From: Streptomyces rishiriensis
GTDB taxonomy: Bacteria > Actinomycetota > Actinomycetes > Streptomycetales > Streptomycetaceae
Assembly: GCF_003112535.1 (NCBI RefSeq)
Contig: NZ_BEWA01000007.1
Location: 124,001 to 188,000, forward strand
Length of the DNA: 64,000 nt
Direction: 5' to 3'
The translations under genes and the position numbers were made by a program. Positions 37,312-49,584 of the stretch are shown here, in pieces (within the stretch, counting starts at the first letter, position 1; each line of letters opens with the position of its first letter). The notes beneath the pieces are model-generated. The model searched no databases, was not told the DNA's origin, and saw only the letters and a program-made list of their open reading frames with translations.

Positions 37312-38037
37312 TCAGCCCTCCTTCGTCTGGTGACGGTGGAAGCCCAGCTGCGGGCGGTGGCCGGAACGGTCCCGGGTCGCCGGCTCCTGGGCGCGATGGC
37401 GGTCGGAGCCGCGGCCGGACGGAGCGGTCAGCTCGTCGAAGAGGGCGCGCGCCTCCACCAGGGCGGACCGCATGTCCTCCGTGTCGGGGGCGCCGCCGTC
37501 CAGCCCGGCGGCACGGCCCTCGTCCGTTCCGTGCGGGTCGGAAGCGCCCGCGTGCCGCGTGCCGAAGCCGCCGGCCGCGGTCTGGGCGACGCGGTGGACG
37601 CGCCGGTAGCCGTGAACGTGGTTCGCGTGGTGGACGGAGAGCGCGGCGACCTGCTCCTCGTACTGGTCGCCGGCCGGGAAGCCGCGGGCGCCGGCCACCT
37701 CGGCGAGCAGTCGGTCCGCCTCGGCGACCGCCTCGCGGGGCGAGTCGACGAACCGCTCCTGCGCGGCCGTCCAGCGGGCCTCGAACCGCTCGCGCTCGGC
37801 GGGCTCCAGCGGCCGCTCGCGCAGTCCGCCGTGCCGCTCGACGAGAGCGTCGAGTTCGCGCTCGGCGGCCTTGACGTCTCCGTCATGGCGGGCCACGGCA
37901 CGGTCGTACTCGGGCCCGAAGCGGCGCTTCAGACCGTGGCCGCCCTGCGAGCCGCGGGCCCTCACGGCCAGGACGGCCGCGACGGCGACGATGGCCGCCA
38001 CGACCACGACCAGAGCGATGATCACTCCTGTGGACAT
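37312..38037 (-). CDS. Membrane-anchored protein with a helical domain
   Basis: The 241-residue product has an N-terminal membrane helix (about 4-27) followed by a charged, helical cytoplasmic part (RRFGPEYDRAVARHDGDVKA and ERERFEARWTAAQERFVDSP). This resembles a family of Streptomyces secreted or anchored proteins without known function. GGAAGGCAAGG precedes ATG 38037. It is the first gene of a two-gene operon with the paralogue downstream. Confidence 0.75.
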   Translation of the reverse strand: MSTGVIIALVVVVAAIVAVAAVLAVRARGSQGGHGLKRRFGPEYDRAVARHDGDVKAAERELDALVERHGGLRERPLEPAERERFEARWTAAQERFVDSPREAVAEADRLLAEVAGARGFPAGDQYEEQVAALSVHHANHVHGYRRVHRVAQTAAGGFGTRHAGASDPHGTDEGRAAGLDGGAPDTEDMRSALVEARALFDELTAPSGRGSDRHRAQEPATRDRSGHRPQLGFHRHQTKEG

Positions 38038-38181
38038 GCCTTGCCTTCCGGTGTGTCGGCCCCACGGGCCGGTTCCTCTGTCGGGTTGCCCGGACCGCAT
38101 CGCATAAACGGCGGGCGCGACGGCCCGTCAGAAGGCCCGCGGCCGGGAGACCGGGTGGCGAGCCGGCCGGACGGCTGGGGC

Positions 38182-38266
38182 TGCCCGGTCATCCGGTTGC
38201 TCGGTTATTCCGGTTGCCCGGTCATACGGTTGCTCGGTTATTCCGGTTGCCCGGTCATCCGGTTGC
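38182..38266. repeat. 33-bp tandem repeat, 2.6 copies
   Basis: Units at 38182, 38215 and a partial one at 38248. They carry tgcccggtcatccggttgct and end just before the GNAT gene. Copy differences are single bases. Confidence 0.88.
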
Positions 38267-38299
38267 GAGCCGGGCGGGCCGTCGCCGCAGAATCAGCGG

Positions 38300-38791
38300 A
38301 TGACCTGGAACATCGCCCCGGAGCCCTTCGACTCCCCTGTCGCCGCAGCGCTCTGGCGGGCCTACTACACCGAAGTCAGCGACCGCTGGTATCTGCTCCA
38401 CGAAGGGCGCCGGACCGACCCGGATGAGCTGGAGCGGGAGATCGCGGCCCAGCGCTGGGACGAACTCGCGCCGCCCCGGGGGCAGTTGCTCGTGGGACGG
38501 TACGACGGTGAGCCGGGCGGCTGCGCGGGCGTACGGCTGCTGTCCGCCGGGACCGCCGAACTGAAGCGGGTGTTCGTGCGGGAGGAGCTGCGCGGCAAGG
38601 GCGGCGCGGCCCTCCTGGTACGGGCCGCCGAGGACGCCGCCCGTGCGCTCGGCGCCACGCGGCTGGTCCTGGACACCCGCGGCGACCTGGTCGAGGCCCG
38701 TGCCCTGTACGCCCGGCTCGGCTATGCGGAGACCGACGCGCACAACGACGAACCGTACGCCGACCACTGGTTCCGCAAGGACCTCGGCTGA
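38300..38791 (+). CDS. GNAT-family N-acetyltransferase
   Basis: A 163-residue GNAT protein with motif A in FVREELRGKGGAALLVRAAEDAA (split here: REELRGKGGAALL, about residues 92-104) and a C-terminal YARLGYAETDAHND. It should transfer acetyl from acetyl-CoA to an amine; the acceptor is unknown. It converges with the MFS gene and lies just after a 33-bp repeat. Confidence 0.85.
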   Translation: MTWNIAPEPFDSPVAAALWRAYYTEVSDRWYLLHEGRRTDPDELEREIAAQRWDELAPPRGQLLVGRYDGEPGGCAGVRLLSAGTAELKRVFVREELRGKGGAALLVRAAEDAARALGATRLVLDTRGDLVEARALYARLGYAETDAHNDEPYADHWFRKDLG

Positions 38792-38799
38792 CGGCAGGC

Positions 38800-42235
<3,436 letters not shown>

Positions 42236-42276
42236 CCCGCCCCTTCCTGTAGCCGCCGACGGTCCGCCCGCAGAAC

Positions 42277-42345
42277 CGGACCCGACCCGGACCGCGACCC
42301 GTCCCTGACCCGGACCCGACCCGGACCGCGACCCGTCCCTGACCC
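42277..42345. repeat. 34-bp tandem repeat in a convergent gap
   Basis: Two near-exact units (from 42277 and 42311) of a CGGACCCGACCCGG-type sequence, highly C-rich on the plus strand. It lies between convergent gene ends. Confidence 0.85.
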
Positions 42346-42420
42346 GGATCCGAACCGGTCCCGGTCCCCGAACCCGTAAGGCCGGCGGAGGCCGGTTCTC
42401 CCCGGGCCGCAGCCCCCGGG

Positions 42421-43074
42421 TCAGGTCGCGCGGATGTGGATGCGGACGCCGGCCGGCAGGGTTTCCACCCGCACCTGGCGCAGGTCGTCCACATGGGCGT
42501 CCGGGGCGTGCGCGGCCGCGCGGGGGCCGACTCCCACGACGCGCATTCCGGCGGCGCGGCCGGCCGCGATGCCCGCCCCGGAGTCCTCGAACACCACGCA
42601 CTCCGCCGGGGCGATCCCCAGCTCGGCGGCGCCTTTGAGGAAGCCCTCGGGGTCCGGCTTGCTCGCGCCGACCGACTCCGCGGTGACCCGCACGTCGGGC
42701 AGGTCCAGCCCGGCCGCGGCCATCCGCGCCGTGGACAGCGGGACGTCCGCCGAGGTGACCAGGGCGTGCGGGACGCCCCGCAGCGAGGCGAGGAACTCCG
42801 GCGCGCCGGGCACCGGCACGACGCCGTCCATGTCGGCGGTCTCCTCCGCCAGCATCCGCGCGTTGTCCTCGTGGTTGAGATGCATGGGCCGGCCGGGCAG
42901 CAGCACGGCCATCGAGGCGTGGCCCTGTCGGCCGTGGACGACGTGCATGACCTCGTCCCCGTCCAGCCCGTGCGCGTCGGCCCAGCGCCGCCAGATCCGT
43001 TCGACGACGGCGTCGGAGTTCACGAGCGTGCCGTCCATGTCGAGCAGGAGGGCGCGGGCGGTCAGGGCCGGCAT
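42421..43074 (-). CDS. HAD-superfamily phosphatase (Cof/DOG-like)
   Basis: A 217-residue HAD hydrolase. Motif I is LLLDMDGTLVNS (about 8-19), motif II ALVTSAD (about 104-110), motif III Lys in VGASKPDPEGF and motif IV FEDSGAGIAAG (about 165-175). It should dephosphorylate sugar phosphates such as 2-deoxyglucose-6-phosphate or glycerol-3-phosphate. GGAG precedes ATG 43074; longer starts lack support. Confidence 0.85.
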   Translation of the reverse strand: MPALTARALLLDMDGTLVNSDAVVERIWRRWADAHGLDGDEVMHVVHGRQGHASMAVLLPGRPMHLNHEDNARMLAEETADMDGVVPVPGAPEFLASLRGVPHALVTSADVPLSTARMAAAGLDLPDVRVTAESVGASKPDPEGFLKGAAELGIAPAECVVFEDSGAGIAAGRAAGMRVVGVGPRAAAHAPDAHVDDLRQVRVETLPAGVRIHIRAT

Positions 43075-43237
43075 CAGCAGCTCCAGGTGCGTAGAGACAA
43101 GGCGGCCCCGCCCGCCGGTCAGGGAAAACGGGCGGGAGCCACTTTGTTTTCCAACGGTACAAAACAATGCGGTCCCACCGCCACCCCGGCCGGGCCGGTG
43201 CGGGAAAGGTCCGGAAAGCGTTCACCGGCCGTTCAGC

Positions 43238-43819
43238 TCAGCCGGCGATCGCCTCCCACAGGCTCCACACGCCGAGCGCCAGCATCAGCAGCGCCGCGAT
43301 CTGCGTGATCAGCTTCAGCGGCACCCGCTTCATCAGGGCCTTTCCGCCGACGATGCCGAGTCCGGCCACCGCCCACAGCGCCAGCACGGCGCCGAGGCCG
43401 ACGGAGAGCGGGTCGTCGTAGCGGGCGGCGAGGTTGGCCGTCATGATCTGGGTGAGATCGCCGAACTCGGCGACCAGGATCAGCATGAAACCCGCGCCCG
43501 CGACCTTCCAGAACGACTGGTCCTCGGGCCGCCGGATCTCCTCCTCGCCGTCGTCCTTCTTCAGCAGCAGCACGGCCGCGCCGCCCAGGAACAGGACGCC
43601 CGTCAGCGCGTGCACGAGTTGCTGCGGCAGCAGCGTGAGCACGCTGCCGGCCGCGACGGCGAGCGCGACGTGCAGCGCGAAGGCCGCGGCGACTCCGGCG
43701 AAGACGTACGAGGCGCGGTAGCGGGTGCCCAGGACGAGGCCGGCCAGGGCGGTCTTGTCCGGCAGCTCGGCCAGGAAGACGACGCCGAAGACGACCGCCG
43801 TCACGGTGATGCTGATCAA
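43238..43819 (-). CDS. TMEM165/GDT1-family Mn2+ exporter
   Basis: A 193-residue membrane protein with the two family motifs: ELPDKTALAG (about 18-27) and EFGDLTQIM (about 118-126), each giving E-x-G/P-D-K/L-T. Members export manganese or calcium. The start is TTG 43819 with GAGGAA upstream. A Mn2+ riboswitch lies in its leader, which supports manganese as substrate. The role is protection from Mn excess. Confidence 0.92.
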   Translation of the reverse strand: MISITVTAVVFGVVFLAELPDKTALAGLVLGTRYRASYVFAGVAAAFALHVALAVAAGSVLTLLPQQLVHALTGVLFLGGAAVLLLKKDDGEEEIRRPEDQSFWKVAGAGFMLILVAEFGDLTQIMTANLAARYDDPLSVGLGAVLALWAVAGLGIVGGKALMKRVPLKLITQIAALLMLALGVWSLWEAIAG

Positions 43820-43900
43820 GGTTCCTCAATCGGTCGGGGGCCGCCCCACCGAGAGTCCGCGCACTGTGAACCAGACACCTCGGCACGGCAGCGCACACGT

Positions 43901-43924
43901 CACCCGTGCCGTGCGGCACGGGTG
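43901..43924 (-). terminator. Hairpin in the Mn2+ riboswitch expression platform
   Basis: CACCCGTGCCG and CGGCACGGGTG form an 11-bp stem directly after the aptamer on the minus strand. It could act as the regulated terminator of the riboswitch. Confidence 0.6.
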
Positions 43925-43930
43925 TGCACT

Positions 43931-44040
43931 GCTTGCCGAAGGTCTCGCTGGCCGGCCCGTACGACGGGTCTGCCTCCGGGCGCCGGCTCAGACGAGCTGA
44001 GCAGTATGTCGACGGTCCGGCGAAGAGCTACTCCCCTTCT
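43931..44040 (-). promoter_or_regulatory. yybP-ykoY manganese riboswitch
   Basis: On the minus strand the element reads AAGGGGAGTAGC at its 5' end (about 44038-44027), GTCGACATACTGC near 44018-44000, and CCAGCGAGACCTTCGGCAAG at its 3' end (about 43952-43933). These are the conserved parts of the yybP-ykoY aptamer, which binds Mn2+. It precedes the GDT1-family gene, a known yybP partner, and should turn it on when manganese rises. Confidence 0.9.
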
Positions 44041-44219
44041 GCGCTCCCCAGTGTACGAGACGGCCCGCGCAACCGTTCGTGGAGATCGTTCCGCCGCACA
44101 TCTTGTCGTGTCATGTGCGCGTCATTAGCTTCTTACCGGGCGCACATCTCCCCGCAATGCGCGAGCGCGAGCATTCCCCCGCTCGCACTCCCACACCCCG
44201 CCTCCCCAACGGAGTTCGC

Positions 44220-44864
44220 ATGTTGAAGTTCTACGCGCGTGGACGGCTGAGCGCAGTCGCCGCCCTCACCGGCCTCATAGCCTCGGTCGGGCTCTTCACC
44301 TCCCCGACCGCCTCCGCCGCCCTGCCGACCCCGGTCAGCGGCGCGACCGCCCGGACCTACCTGGCCTCCCTCAGCGTGAAGACCGAGAACCGCACCGGCT
44401 ACAGCCGCGATCTCTTCCCCACCTGGATCACCATCAGCGGCACCTGCAACACGCGGGAGTACATCCTCAAGCGGGACGGCACGAACGTCGTCACCAACTC
44501 CGCCTGCACCGCCACCAGCGGCAGCTGGTACTCCCCCTACGACGGCGCCACCTGGACCGCCGCCTCCGACCTCGACATCGACCACCTGGTCCCGCTCGCC
44601 GAGGCCTGGGACTCCGGGGCGAGCGCGTGGACCACCGCCCAGCGGCAGGCCTTCGCCAACGACGTGACCCGCCCGCAGCTCCTCGCCGTCACGGACAACG
44701 TGAACCAGTCCAAGAGCGACCAGGACCCGGCCGAGTGGATGCCGTCCCTCACCTCGTACCGCTGCACCTACGTCCGCGCCTGGGTGCAGGTGAAGTACTA
44801 CTACAACCTCTCGGTCGACTCCGCCGAGAAGAGCGCGCTGACGAGCTACCTCGCCGGCTGCTGA
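44220..44864 (+). CDS. Secreted HNH-type endonuclease
   Basis: A 214-residue secreted protein with a signal peptide (about 1-35) and a DUF1524-like nuclease domain: DLDIDHLVPLAEAWDSGA (about 122-139) holds the catalytic DH, and QLLAVTDNVNQSKSDQDPAE the second metal-binding part. Such extracellular nucleases salvage nucleotides or degrade foreign DNA. ATG 44220 follows CGGAG. It is divergent from the Mn2+ riboswitch. Confidence 0.87.
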   Translation: MLKFYARGRLSAVAALTGLIASVGLFTSPTASAALPTPVSGATARTYLASLSVKTENRTGYSRDLFPTWITISGTCNTREYILKRDGTNVVTNSACTATSGSWYSPYDGATWTAASDLDIDHLVPLAEAWDSGASAWTTAQRQAFANDVTRPQLLAVTDNVNQSKSDQDPAEWMPSLTSYRCTYVRAWVQVKYYYNLSVDSAEKSALTSYLAGC

Positions 44865-44900
44865 CCGCCTCTGCCCGGATCCGACGGGATCCCGACCTGT

Positions 44901-44940
44901 ATCCCGACGGGATCCGACGGGATCCGACGGGATCCGACCG
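44901..44940. repeat. 10-bp tandem repeat (GATCCGACGG)
   Basis: Units at 44911, 44921 and 44931, with partial copies upstream from 44878. It lies in the gap between the nuclease and the PhoD-like gene. Confidence 0.8.
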
Positions 44941-45004
44941 CCGGGATCTCGCCGCGGACCTCCGTCGTTCCGTACCGTACGGGGCGACGGAGGAGGGTGA
45001 TGGC

Positions 45005-46636
45005 ATGGCCGAACTGCGGCTGGGACCACTGCTGAGATACGCCGACGGCTCGACGGCGACCGTCTGGGTCGAGGCGAGCCGCCCGTGCACCGCCGAGGTG
45101 CGCTGCGCCGACGGCGCCGGCGGCAGAGCCCCGACCTTCCAGGTGGCGGGCCACCACTACGCCCTGATCGAGGTCGGCGGCCTGACCCCGGGCACCGAGA
45201 CGGCGTACGAGGTGTTCCTCGACGACGCCCCCGTGTGGCCGCCGCCCGGCTCCCGCTTCCCGCCCTCGCGGATCCGCACCCTCGCCGACGACGGCGACGA
45301 GGTGCGCGTCGCGTTCGGCTCCTGCCGCTGGGCGGCGCCCCCGGCCGGCGGGAAGGACCCCGTCGGCCCCGACGCCCTGGACAGCCTGGCCACCCGGCTC
45401 GCCGCCGACCCGACGGGCGAACGGCCCGACGTCCTGCTGCTGCTGGGCGACCAGGTGTACGCCGACGAGGTCTCCGACGCGACCAAGGAGAAGATCGCCG
45501 CCCGCCGGGGGCTCGACGACGCCCCCGGAGCCGAGGTGGCCGACTTCGAGGAGTACACCTGGCTCTACTACGAGTCCTGGCTCGACCCCGAGGTGCGCTG
45601 GCTGCTGTCCACCGTGCCCACCTGCATGGTCTTCGACGACCACGACATCATCGACGACTGGAACACCTCCGCCTCCTGGCTGGCCGACATGCGAGCCACG
45701 CCCTGGTGGCGCGAGCGGCTGCTGAGCGGCCTGATGTCGTACTGGGTGCACCAGCACCTCGGCAACCTCACCCCGGCCGAGCTGGCCGCCGACCCGCTCT
45801 ACGCGGCCGTGCGCGAGGCCGCCGACGGCACCGATCTCCTGCGTGACTTCGCCGGCCGCGCAGACACCGACCCCGAGTCCGTCCGGTGGAGTTACCGGCG
45901 CGACTTCGGGCGGGTGCGGCTGCTGATGGTCGACAGCAGGGCCGCCCGGGTGCTGGACGAGGACGAGCGCTCGATGCTCGACCCGGGCGAGCGGACCTGG
46001 CTGCGCGAACAGGCCCTCGACGGCCTCGGTTCCTACGACCACCTTCTGATCGGCACCTCCCTGCCGTGGCTGCTGCCGCACCTGGTGCACGACGCCGAGG
46101 AGTGGGACGCGGCCCTGTGCCGGGGCGAGCGCGGGGCACGCTGGGCCCGGTTCGGGGAGAAGCTGCGACGCGGGGCGGACCTGGAGCACTGGGCGGCCTT
46201 TCCGCAGTCGTTCGCGGCGCTCGCGGACCTGATCGCCGAGGTCGGCACCGGGACGCGGGCCCCGGCGAGTGTGCTGGTGCTGTCGGGAGACGTCCATCAC
46301 GCCTATGCGGCCGAGCCCCACTGGCCCGACGGGACGGGCCCGGACGCGCGGGTGCTCCAGCTCACCTGCTCCCCGGTGCACAACTCCGTCCCGCCGTCGA
46401 TCCGGGTGGGCTTCCGTTTCGGGTGGAGCGGGGTGGCCCGCGCGCTCGGCCGCCGGCTCCGCCGGCACGGCCGCTGCCCCCAGCCGCCCGTCAGCTGGCG
46501 CAGGACGGGCGGACCCTGGTTCGGCAACCAGCTCATGTCCCTGACGCTGCGCCGCCGTTCGGCCCGGCTGCTGCTGGAGCGGGCGCGCGCGGACGGGCGT
46601 CTGGCGACCGTGACGGAAACCGACCTCACCCCGTGA
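45005..46636 (+). CDS. PhoD-like alkaline phosphatase / metallophosphoesterase
   Basis: A 543-residue protein without an obvious signal peptide. It has an N-terminal fibronectin-like domain and a PhoD catalytic domain: VAFGSCRW (about 101-108), LLLGDQVYADE (about 141-151), FDDHDIIDDWN (about 208-218) and LSGDVHHAYAAE (about 425-436), giving the metal-binding Asp and His residues. PhoD enzymes are phosphodiesterases/phosphatases, usually exported by Tat; the cytoplasmic look here suggests a different role. GGAGGAGGG precedes ATG 45005. Confidence 0.87.
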   Translation: MAELRLGPLLRYADGSTATVWVEASRPCTAEVRCADGAGGRAPTFQVAGHHYALIEVGGLTPGTETAYEVFLDDAPVWPPPGSRFPPSRIRTLADDGDEVRVAFGSCRWAAPPAGGKDPVGPDALDSLATRLAADPTGERPDVLLLLGDQVYADEVSDATKEKIAARRGLDDAPGAEVADFEEYTWLYYESWLDPEVRWLLSTVPTCMVFDDHDIIDDWNTSASWLADMRATPWWRERLLSGLMSYWVHQHLGNLTPAELAADPLYAAVREAADGTDLLRDFAGRADTDPESVRWSYRRDFGRVRLLMVDSRAARVLDEDERSMLDPGERTWLREQALDGLGSYDHLLIGTSLPWLLPHLVHDAEEWDAALCRGERGARWARFGEKLRRGADLEHWAAFPQSFAALADLIAEVGTGTRAPASVLVLSGDVHHAYAAEPHWPDGTGPDARVLQLTCSPVHNSVPPSIRVGFRFGWSGVARALGRRLRRHGRCPQPPVSWRRTGGPWFGNQLMSLTLRRRSARLLLERARADGRLATVTETDLTP

Positions 46637-46661
46637 CGCGGGGCTTCGACGGCGTCCGCAC

Positions 46662-46680
46662 CTGATCAATCGTCAGAAAC
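46662..46680. promoter_or_regulatory. Palindromic element CTGA-N7-TCAGAAAC (orphan copy)
   Basis: CTGATCAATCGTCAGAAAC matches the arms and AAAC tail of the elements at 1033, 17075 and 28044, but no start codon is close on either strand. It may be chance or a remnant. Confidence 0.35.
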
Positions 46681-46716
46681 CTTGGCGGGCAAGGATGTTG
46701 GTACCGCAAGGGCCAG

Positions 46717-46756
46717 GGGAGGGCGCGCACCGGACGACCATGGTGCGCGCCCTCCC
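46717..46756. terminator. Hairpin after the PhoD-like gene
   Basis: 15-bp perfect arms (46717-46731 and 46742-46756) with a 10-base loop. It is the only strong hairpin downstream of the phosphatase gene. Confidence 0.65.
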
Positions 46757-46994
46757 AGGCGTGGATTCGGTCACACTTTCGGACGCGGGTGCGATGAGCG
46801 GGAGGCGCGCGACGTGCGGCGACCAGGGAAACCGGGCCTCCGGCCGAAGCCAGGTCCTGGCCAAAAGTTGAACTTGCAAGCATCAATGGGATCCGCCTAC
46901 CGTGAGTCGCTGATTCGGTACCGCCGCCCCCACCGACCGGTCCTCTCCCCGTTCCGGACCGGCTTGATCCGAGACCGAAGGAGCACCCCCCACC

Positions 46995-47447
46995 ATGTCC
47001 GCTCGCCTCAACACCGCGCAGCCCTACGCGGTCGGCCTCTTTCGCATCGTCGTAGGCCTGCTCTTCGCCTGCCACGGCGCCGCTTCCCTGTTCGGCGTCC
47101 TCGGCGGCGCCGCCGGCAACGGCGGCACCATCGACGCCGGCACCTGGCCCGGCTGGTACGCGGCCGTGATCCAGCTCGTCTGCGGCACCCTGGTCATGCT
47201 GGGCCTGGGCACCCGGGCCGCCGCGTTCCTGGCCTCGGGCTCGATGGCCTACGCCTACTTCCACGTGCACCAGCCCCACGCCCTGTGGCCGATGCAGAAC
47301 GGCGGCGAGCCCTCCGCGATGTTCTGCTGGGCCTTCCTGCTGCTGGTCTTCACCGGTTCCGGCGCCCTCGGCCTCGACCGCCTCTTCGCGGGCCGCACGA
47401 GCCCGGAGCGGGAACCGGCGGTCCGCAAGGCCACCGTCTCCGCCTGA
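46995..47447 (+). CDS. DoxX-family membrane protein
   Basis: A 150-residue four-helix membrane protein of the DoxX family (LFRIVVGLLFACHGAASLFG, about 15-34; IQLVCGTLVMLGLGTRAAAF; a conserved central His/Trp stretch). Family members are proposed to act in quinone- or sulfur-linked redox processes. Rich GAAGGAG lies just before ATG 46995. Confidence 0.88.
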   Translation: MSARLNTAQPYAVGLFRIVVGLLFACHGAASLFGVLGGAAGNGGTIDAGTWPGWYAAVIQLVCGTLVMLGLGTRAAAFLASGSMAYAYFHVHQPHALWPMQNGGEPSAMFCWAFLLLVFTGSGALGLDRLFAGRTSPEREPAVRKATVSA

Positions 47448-47533
47448 TCCGCGCAGGACGCACTCCGCTGTCCGGCCTCCCCAGCCGTGACACGCGCATC
47501 CGCGACACGCGCGACCCGACCACCCGGGCCCCT

Positions 47534-47583
47534 CGACGCCCGGGTGGTCGTCGGTCGGCGACGCCCGGGTGGTCGTCGGTCGG
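47534..47583. repeat. 25-bp tandem repeat
   Basis: Two units (from 47534 and 47559) of cgacgcccgggtggtcgtcg type lie in the gap after the DoxX gene. Confidence 0.85.
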
Positions 47584-47743
47584 CGCCCGCGCGTGAATGT
47601 GCTGTGCCGAACACACGCGCCCCCCGTGAATCCGCTGTCACACCCCCGGCGTACGCTGTATGGCTGTCATTGGCCGCATCTGCCGCTCCCCCGCGACACA
47701 GCGGCAAGTCGGGCCGTCACGGGGGAGACACGGGGAGTACGCG

Positions 47744-48355
47744 GTGTTGGAGAGTGTGGGGGCGCTGCTCGGCAGCCCATGGATCTACGCGCTGGTGGGC
47801 CTGTCGGTCCTCCTCGACGTGTTCCTGCCGGTGCTGCCCAGCGGGGTGCTCGTCATCACGGCGGCGACGGCCGCGGCGGCGGGCTCGGGCGCGGCGACCG
47901 GTCAGGTCCCGCACGAGGTCCCGGACATCATGGTGCTGATCCTCTCCGCGACGACCGCCTCGGTGCTGGGCGACCTGGTCGCCTACCGGCTGGCCTGGCG
48001 CGGCGGCGAGCGCCTGGACCGGGCGATCTCCCGCTCCCGCCGGCTGACCACCGCGCAGGAACGTCTCGGCGGCGCATTGGCCCGGGGCGGGGGCGCGCTG
48101 GTGGTCCTGGCCCGGTTCGCCCCGGCCGGCCGTTCCGTCGTCTCCCTGATCGCGGGCGCCGCCCATCGCCGCCCCCGCGACTTCCTCCCCTGGTCCGCCC
48201 TCGCCGGTCTCTCCTGGGCGGGCTACAGCGTCGCCCTCGGCTACTTCGGCGCCCACTGGCTGGGCACCACGTGGATCGCCACCGGGGTGTCGGTGCTCGC
48301 CCTGTTCGGCGCGGGCGCGGGCGCGGCCTTCGTGATGCGCCGCCAGCCCACGTGA
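47744..48355 (+). CDS. DedA-family (VTT-domain) membrane protein
   Basis: A 203-residue protein with DedA features: LLDVFLPVLPSGVLVITAAT (about 20-39), FAPAGRSVVSLIAGAA (about 124-139, the conserved Arg) and GLSWAGYSVALGYFG. Related proteins move lipids across the membrane. GTG 47744 with GGGGAG upstream is preferred to an ATG 84 bases earlier. Degenerate ~21-bp repeats follow the stop (about 48352-48425). Confidence 0.85.
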   Translation: MLESVGALLGSPWIYALVGLSVLLDVFLPVLPSGVLVITAATAAAAGSGAATGQVPHEVPDIMVLILSATTASVLGDLVAYRLAWRGGERLDRAISRSRRLTTAQERLGGALARGGGALVVLARFAPAGRSVVSLIAGAAHRRPRDFLPWSALAGLSWAGYSVALGYFGAHWLGTTWIATGVSVLALFGAGAGAAFVMRRQPT

Positions 48356-48543
48356 CAGACCGCCGGCCCGCATGACGGACCGCCGGCCCGCGTGACCAGC
48401 CGCCGACCGGCGTGACGGACCGTCCCCGGCGACCGTCGCGACGCGGCGACGATCCAGCGACGACGCGCCGCACCGCTTCCGGCGCGCACCGCCGCGCCCA
48501 CGTCGGCACCGGCCTGCCCCCTGCCCGCGTCGGCAGGGGGCCG

Positions 48544-48774
48544 TCACGCGGCCGTCGGGCGGTGGGATCCGCGTACCTCCAGCCCGTCCAGCAGTTCCGC
48601 CGTGGCCGCGGCCACGGCCTCGACCGCTCTGTCGAACACCTCCCGGTTGTGCTCGGCCGGCGCCCGGAACCCGGACACCTTGCGGACGTACTGCAGGGCT
48701 GCGGCGCGGATCTCGTCCTCGGTCGCCTCCTCGGGCAACGCGGGCGGACGCAGCGTCTTGATACTCCGGCACAT
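48544..48774 (-). CDS. DUF2277 small protein
   Basis: A 76-residue protein matching DUF2277: MCRSIKTLRPP at the start, EEIRAAALQYVRKVSGF-like helix, then AEHNREVFDRAVEAVAAAT. The N-terminal Cys is conserved and of unknown role. GGAGGGAG precedes the ATG. Confidence 0.87.
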   Translation of the reverse strand: MCRSIKTLRPPALPEEATEDEIRAAALQYVRKVSGFRAPAEHNREVFDRAVEAVAAATAELLDGLEVRGSHRPTAA

Positions 48775-48898
48775 ACTCCGAGTCTCCCTCCTTCACGCCT
48801 CGACCGCGTTCCCCGTCACCGCGCGGGCGGTGCGGGGCCGACCGAGGCTCGTTCCTGGAACCGGCCGTCCTGACCGGCCGCCCTGGCCGGTCTCCTGA

Positions 48899-49444
48899 TC
48901 AGCCGTCCCAGCCGGCCTCCTGACCGGTCTCGGAACCGGTGCGCAGATCGACGAACCAGTCGTTGGATCTGATCCGGTTCCCCTTCGGGTACTCGAAGTC
49001 CGCGGGTCCGAGCAGGGTGAACCCCGCTGTGCGGCACACCCCGTTGGATGCGTGATGCTCCACGCCGGGGAAGGCGTGCAGGGCCCGGTGGCCGCCTGCC
49101 CGCCGGACGACCTCCACGAGCGCCCGCGCCGCCGACGCGGCGAGGCCTCTGCCCTGGAACTCGGGCAGGATCCCCCATCCCGTCTCCCACACCGTCCCGC
49201 CACGCCACTCGCGCTCCCAGTACCCGATCGAGCCCACGCTCTCCCCGCTGTCCGCGAGGGTGATCCGGTACATGCGGCCGGCGAACGGCTCGACGTACCG
49301 CCGTTGCCGGTCGGCCAGCTTCTCCTCGCTCTCCGGCCCGCCCAGGTGCTCGGTCATCTCGGGGCTGTTGGCCCGCCGCAGCAGCCAGAAGTCGCCCTCC
49401 GACCAGGGGATCAACCGCACCCGCTCCACGCCAGATCCGTCCAT
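48899..49444 (-). CDS. GNAT-family N-acetyltransferase
   Basis: A 181-residue GNAT of the RimJ/RimL-like Acetyltransf_3 group, with GSIGYWEREW (about 71-80), WETGWGILPEFQGRGLAASA (about 86-105) giving the acetyl-CoA loop, and HHASNGVCRTAGFTLLG. The acceptor amine is unknown. It is divergent from the DCC-family gene. Confidence 0.86.
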   Translation of the reverse strand: MDGSGVERVRLIPWSEGDFWLLRRANSPEMTEHLGGPESEEKLADRQRRYVEPFAGRMYRITLADSGESVGSIGYWEREWRGGTVWETGWGILPEFQGRGLAASAARALVEVVRRAGGHRALHAFPGVEHHASNGVCRTAGFTLLGPADFEYPKGNRIRSNDWFVDLRTGSETGQEAGWDG

Positions 49445-49584
49445 GTCCCCACCCTAGGGCCAGGGTCTGACAGCGGCGTTCGAGCGCAGTACGATCGCCG
49501 CCGAACGCACCGAGGCCGTCGCCGGGGGCCGTCGCCCCGGCGTCGTCCGCGGACCGCGCGAGGAACGACGGCGGAGGGTGAACC

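Larger units (their letters stand above)
46637..46994. other. Gene-free region with a hairpin and an orphan palindrome
   Basis: No gene is seen in 358 bases. It holds a CTGA-N7-TCAGAAAC palindrome (46662-46680) and a strong hairpin (46717-46756). The stretch from 46850 to 46990 is likely the DoxX promoter and leader. Confidence 0.5.
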
